Source: Sanderia malayensis
Taxonomy: Eukaryota > Cnidaria > Scyphozoa > Semaeostomeae > Pelagiidae
Length of the DNA: 64,000 bases
Direction of reading: 5' to 3'
Assembly: GCA_013076295.1 (NCBI GenBank)
Contig: RQOL01000024.1
Coordinates: forward strand, 1,426,001-1,490,000
In this document: positions 61,401 through 64,000 of the stretch, piece by piece
How positions within the stretch are numbered: position 1 is the stretch's first letter
Layout of the letters: each line of letters begins with the position of its first letter
The notes under the pieces: generated by a model
Told to the model about the DNA's origin: nothing
Database searches by the model: none
Seen by the model: only the letters and a program-made list of their open reading frames with translations
Program-made: the position numbers and the translations under genes

Positions 61401-64000
61401 TGAGTTGCTGTGTTCGATTGCACCATTTCTTGGAACTTTTGCATGAACTGCGCAGCTCCATACGACTCCTGACCACCTTTGCCTGCCAATCGTTGCTGTG
61501 GTTGTTCATTGATGGATTGATTATGGTGCATTTCATTGTCGGGATGTAATGGTTGTTGGTGGTGTTGTCTCGAAGGCTGCAACAAAGATTAATAGTTATA
61601 CACAAAGCTATAACTTCAAAAGGCAAATAATAGAATAAAAATCACGAATACAGTCAACTCTGTCTGATTCGAACACCCCGGGGAAGCGTGAAAATGTTCG
61701 AATTACAATAATTTCGAATTATAGAGTTTTATTTTATAAGTTTGTTCATTGGTGATCCTTGAAGGGACAGAGAATTTCGTTCGAATTAGATAGAGTTCGA
61801 ATTACATGAGTTCAAACTATGCCGATTTGACTGTATTAAACTGGACAAGCGTCTATCAAAGTAAATACTGCAAAACCTCACTTCCAAAGAGGGGGTATAT
61901 TATAGAGGGAACTTAACAAAACTTTACAGAAAACTTATTCGCTTATGTTTAATAAAAATAACTTCACGTTGATAAACCGAAGCAAAAATCAGTTCGAGCA
62001 ATAAGATGTTTAAAAAAAGATTGAAATACGATATTTTGGGCGGGGAGAATATTCTAACCCAAGAGATTCAATATGAAACAATCAAATACTTTAATCGGAG
62101 AAACTTTCGCGAGATAAACTTTCACGAATTTCGCGAATTTTGGCCATTTTCGCGAAAGTTTGACACGCAAATTTTTTCAAAATTGCAATTCGCGAAAGTT
62201 TAGCCAGTTATATCTGTAAAACCTGTTCAAATGTACAGAAATATGTAAAATAATTTACATAATTTCTCTATTCGCGAAAGTTTATCTCGCAAATTTTTTT
62301 CGATTTGTAAATTCGCGAAAGTTTGTCCAAAAAATTTCGCGAGTTTTTCGCCTCGCGAAAGTTTATCTCGCGAAAGTTTCTCCGATTAAAGTATACATAC
62401 AGCCTCGTATTGAGTTTGAGGTTCCGGTTGGGTGTATCCAGATTGTAGTTGTTGTTGTAGCATCATTTTCTGTTGTTGTTGCTGTTCAAGTTGATCTTTC
62501 AGTTGCTGAATCTGTGACTCTTGTTCAAGACGCTGTTTCTCCAGTGTTAAAAGATACTCTGGATTAGCGCCCCACTTGAGTCCGGAGTCATTGTCGTCCA
62601 GATCTTCCGGGGGTGTCGTACTGAAGTCCGCCGCTGGAACAAGACAAGAGTGTTGTGATTGGGGGAAATATTAATATATAAAAAGACAAATGTTGAATGT
62701 AGAAGCAGGGAGACAATATATCAATAAAGACTGGTTCTGGACTGTCTGTTGTTTGTTGTTTACTGTTGTTTACTTGTTTCATATCATATGTGTTGTATCA
62801 TAGTTGCGGTTTTGCACTCACAAAAGCTGATATATTTCGAAGAAGTGAAGCTGTGATAAGTCAAATATTCGGGGAAGAAGGAATTTGTTTGAGATACATG
62901 CACAGGTAAAAACGCTGAGAAATACAACAGGAAATGACTCGTAAAATGCAGCATAAAATCACCCACAGCAGCAATAGTGTGCTCCGTGTGGTATTTTACC
63001 AAGGGTGCAATAACACACTCCCAAGAAATTCCCTGTTAACCATTTGACCTCAATAGCTGACTTATAAACTGCATTTGCAAACCACTTAGAGGCTTCAAGA
63101 CAATGTAATAACATGTTGACATCAAAGCATCAAGTCTAAGATTGCCACCCCAAGGGGCCTTCATTTCAAGTGAATCAAATCTACATGGCACACTGCTTCA
63201 CTCCACAGCTGTTCATACAGCCAAATTGGATATTTGCTCACAAATTACTTTAACACATTGGTGTATCATTGAATGCTACATACATCACACTGATTTTGTT
63301 CTCCCAAAAAGCAGTTAGAAACTGACTGGGGAGTCAACGATCAATTCACAAACCAAACAAAGATTTTAGTCTCAATTCCAATACCATAAGTCCTTGATAA
63401 GCCCCCAGGGGCTTATTTCGAAAAAATTATTTTAGGGTGAGGGCTTATTCGACAAAAGGAGGGCTTATTCGAGGAGGCTTTTTTGAGGGGGGGCTTATTC
63501 GAGGGTGGGGCTTATTCAAGGATGGGGGCTTAATCGAGGACTTACAGTAAGTTTACTTACAGTGGTGTTGGGCACGTCCAGAAGAGGCCATATCAAGAAG
63601 AGGCTGCACAATCTCAGGTGGATAAACTCCATTTTTCTGCCACAGATTCAAAACTCTGACAATTTTTGGCTGCAAACAAAACAAAAACAAATAACTCAAT
63701 TACCAAATCCCAAGGGAGTCCAATGCGTATGTCATTTATGTCCAGATTAAAACTAGCAAACTAAAGAATAAAACTCACTTTATCGTCAGATGAACATGAA
63801 TAGAAATGGGTGAAAGTATGTTTTATGTTCTTTGCAAACCGCGGTCCAAACAAATCTTTATCACGGCCAAACTATGAGAAATAGCAAAGAATAGCTATGT
63901 TATCAATGTTACTGAACTTGAATATGGAAAACATTCTAAAATTGGTCTGAAACCTCAAATATGTCAGTTTTTATTTGTTACCTGATGTCTTGATTGTCTC
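52441..64000 (-). CDS. SCAF4/8: SCAF4/SCAF8-like CTD-binding SR-related factor (5' part outside window)
   Basis: Fifteen exons in transcript order: (64000)-63982, 63871-63779, 63669-63561, 62633-62401, 61576-61313, 60740-60637, 59485-59289, 59051-58332, 58225-58125, 57937-57830, 57289-57115, 55905-55111, 54766-54332, 53948-53644, 53532-52441; about 1580 codons in consistent frame. It enters within the CID domain (RQSRHQ, FGRDKDLFGPRFAKNIKHTF, KIVRVLNLWQKNGV), which binds the phosphorylated Pol II C-terminal domain. Then come a Gln-rich region, an EAR/ER repeat (exon 59051-58332), an RRM (LTIWVGHL; RGCSFIVM), the family-specific MAWAPGKSIKG..FIPWDRI segment, a Pro/Gly/Met-rich region, RD repeats and GGWKTLEKP. 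Known for the family: SCAF4/8 prevent premature transcription termination. The last exon adds a long acidic repeat and a basic RGRKRRRKRR end. The N-terminal CID exons lie beyond 64000. Confidence 0.93.
54080..54270. mobile_element. MITE family C relative in SCAF4/8 intron
   Basis: It begins TACCGTATTTCCTC like the element at 42093 and ends GGAGGGACTACGGTA, an imperfect complement. GCGCCC near the left end and GGTGGACGCTAATTGG near the right follow the same plan. It lies between the last-but-two and last-but-one exons. Confidence 0.65.
55955..55976 (+). other. G-quadruplex-type motif with telomere-like words
   Basis: Four runs of three or four G separated by 2-3 bases (GGGGTCGGGGTTAGGGTTGGGG). 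An opposite-strand CTAACCCTAACC lies about 20 bases on (55994-56005). It is in a SCAF4/8 intron, about 50 bases before the acceptor of exon 55905-55111; the transcript carries the C-rich strand. Confidence 0.6.
57500..57585. repeat. MITE family B relative in SCAF4/8 intron
   Basis: It shares CCAATACAATAGCCTATTGT and GTTTTGAATAGAAAT with 40320-40385 in the same orientation. No clean terminal repeats are seen, so it is probably a truncated copy. Confidence 0.55.
60418..60535. repeat. Paired CGCGCGGCAAAATCTTA words
   Basis: CGCGCGGCAAAATCTTA occurs at about 60419 and again at about 60518, each followed by a second CGCGG word. This is unusual in so AT-rich a sequence. It is in a SCAF4/8 intron; function unknown. 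Confidence 0.45.
61649..61835. mobile_element. MITE family A copy (187 bp) in SCAF4/8 intron
   Basis: It begins TACAGTCAACTCTG and ends TTTGACTGTA with TA at both ends. The same family as 36688-36861; this copy keeps better terminal repeats. Confidence 0.78.
62087..62393. mobile_element. MITE with 37-bp perfect terminal repeats, 307 bp
   Basis: TACTTTAATCGGAGAAACTT begins a 37-base arm matched exactly in reverse at 62357-62393. The interior is built of TTCGCGAAAGTTT words. It lies in a SCAF4/8 intron, and its right end is 7 bases from the exon at 62401, so the splice donor GTATGT is directly next to it. Confidence 0.85.
63387..63545. mobile_element. GGGCTTATTCGAGG-type MITE in SCAF4/8 intron
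   Basis: TAAGTCCTTGATAAGCCCCC at the left is matched, with three differences, by the complement of the right end. The interior repeats GGGCTTATTCGAGG four to five times. Its right end is 15 bases from the donor of exon 63669-63561. It resembles family C in plan. Confidence 0.65.

Overview
The window is from an intron-rich, AT-rich eukaryotic nuclear genome. Its conserved genes (lebercilin, O-GlcNAcase with a pseudo-acetyltransferase tail, ZNHIT2, SCAF4/8, RASL11) are those of an animal. Short exons, introns of a few hundred bases to about 2.7 kb and many small inverted-repeat transposons would suit an early-branching invertebrate such as a cnidarian. That lineage guess is inference from style, not from a marker. 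All gene models were built by hand: exons were joined at GT-AG sites, and every junction was checked for frame.

Layout: (1) 526-3011, minus: a RASL11-like small GTPase with an altered G3 motif. (2) 6904-18663, plus: a 21-exon gene for a predicted 1676-residue protein that fuses a cholesterol-oxidase-like GMC flavoprotein, an alpha/beta hydrolase with cysteine at the nucleophile position, and a calcineurin-like metallophosphoesterase. (3) 19919-24550, plus: a lebercilin (LCA5)-like ciliary coiled-coil protein. (4) 27571-27984, minus: a small, probably broken or mis-sequenced gene. (5) 28591-29893, minus: ZNHIT2. (6) 30123-31365: a tandem array with a 184-bp unit. (7) 32176-40113, plus: O-GlcNAcase in ten exons. 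(8) 40114-46918: a gene-poor stretch with nested MITEs. (9) 46919-47800: an orphan single-exon ORF. (10) 49976-51455: a young fold-back, Mutator-like element with 628-bp arms and a 9-bp target duplication, inserted in a decayed coding stretch. (11) 52441 to beyond 64000, minus: an SCAF4/8-type CTD-binding SR-like factor, 5' end outside the window, with a long repetitive acidic tail.

The genes do not form an operon or an obvious pathway. The fusion gene is the most unusual object: three enzyme modules are kept in one frame across 20 introns with nearly all catalytic motifs visible, which implies a selected multi-step activity on an unknown, probably lipid-like, substrate. The second theme is small transposons in introns. 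Several sit within 5-15 bases of a 5' splice site without destroying it, and several families recur across the window.
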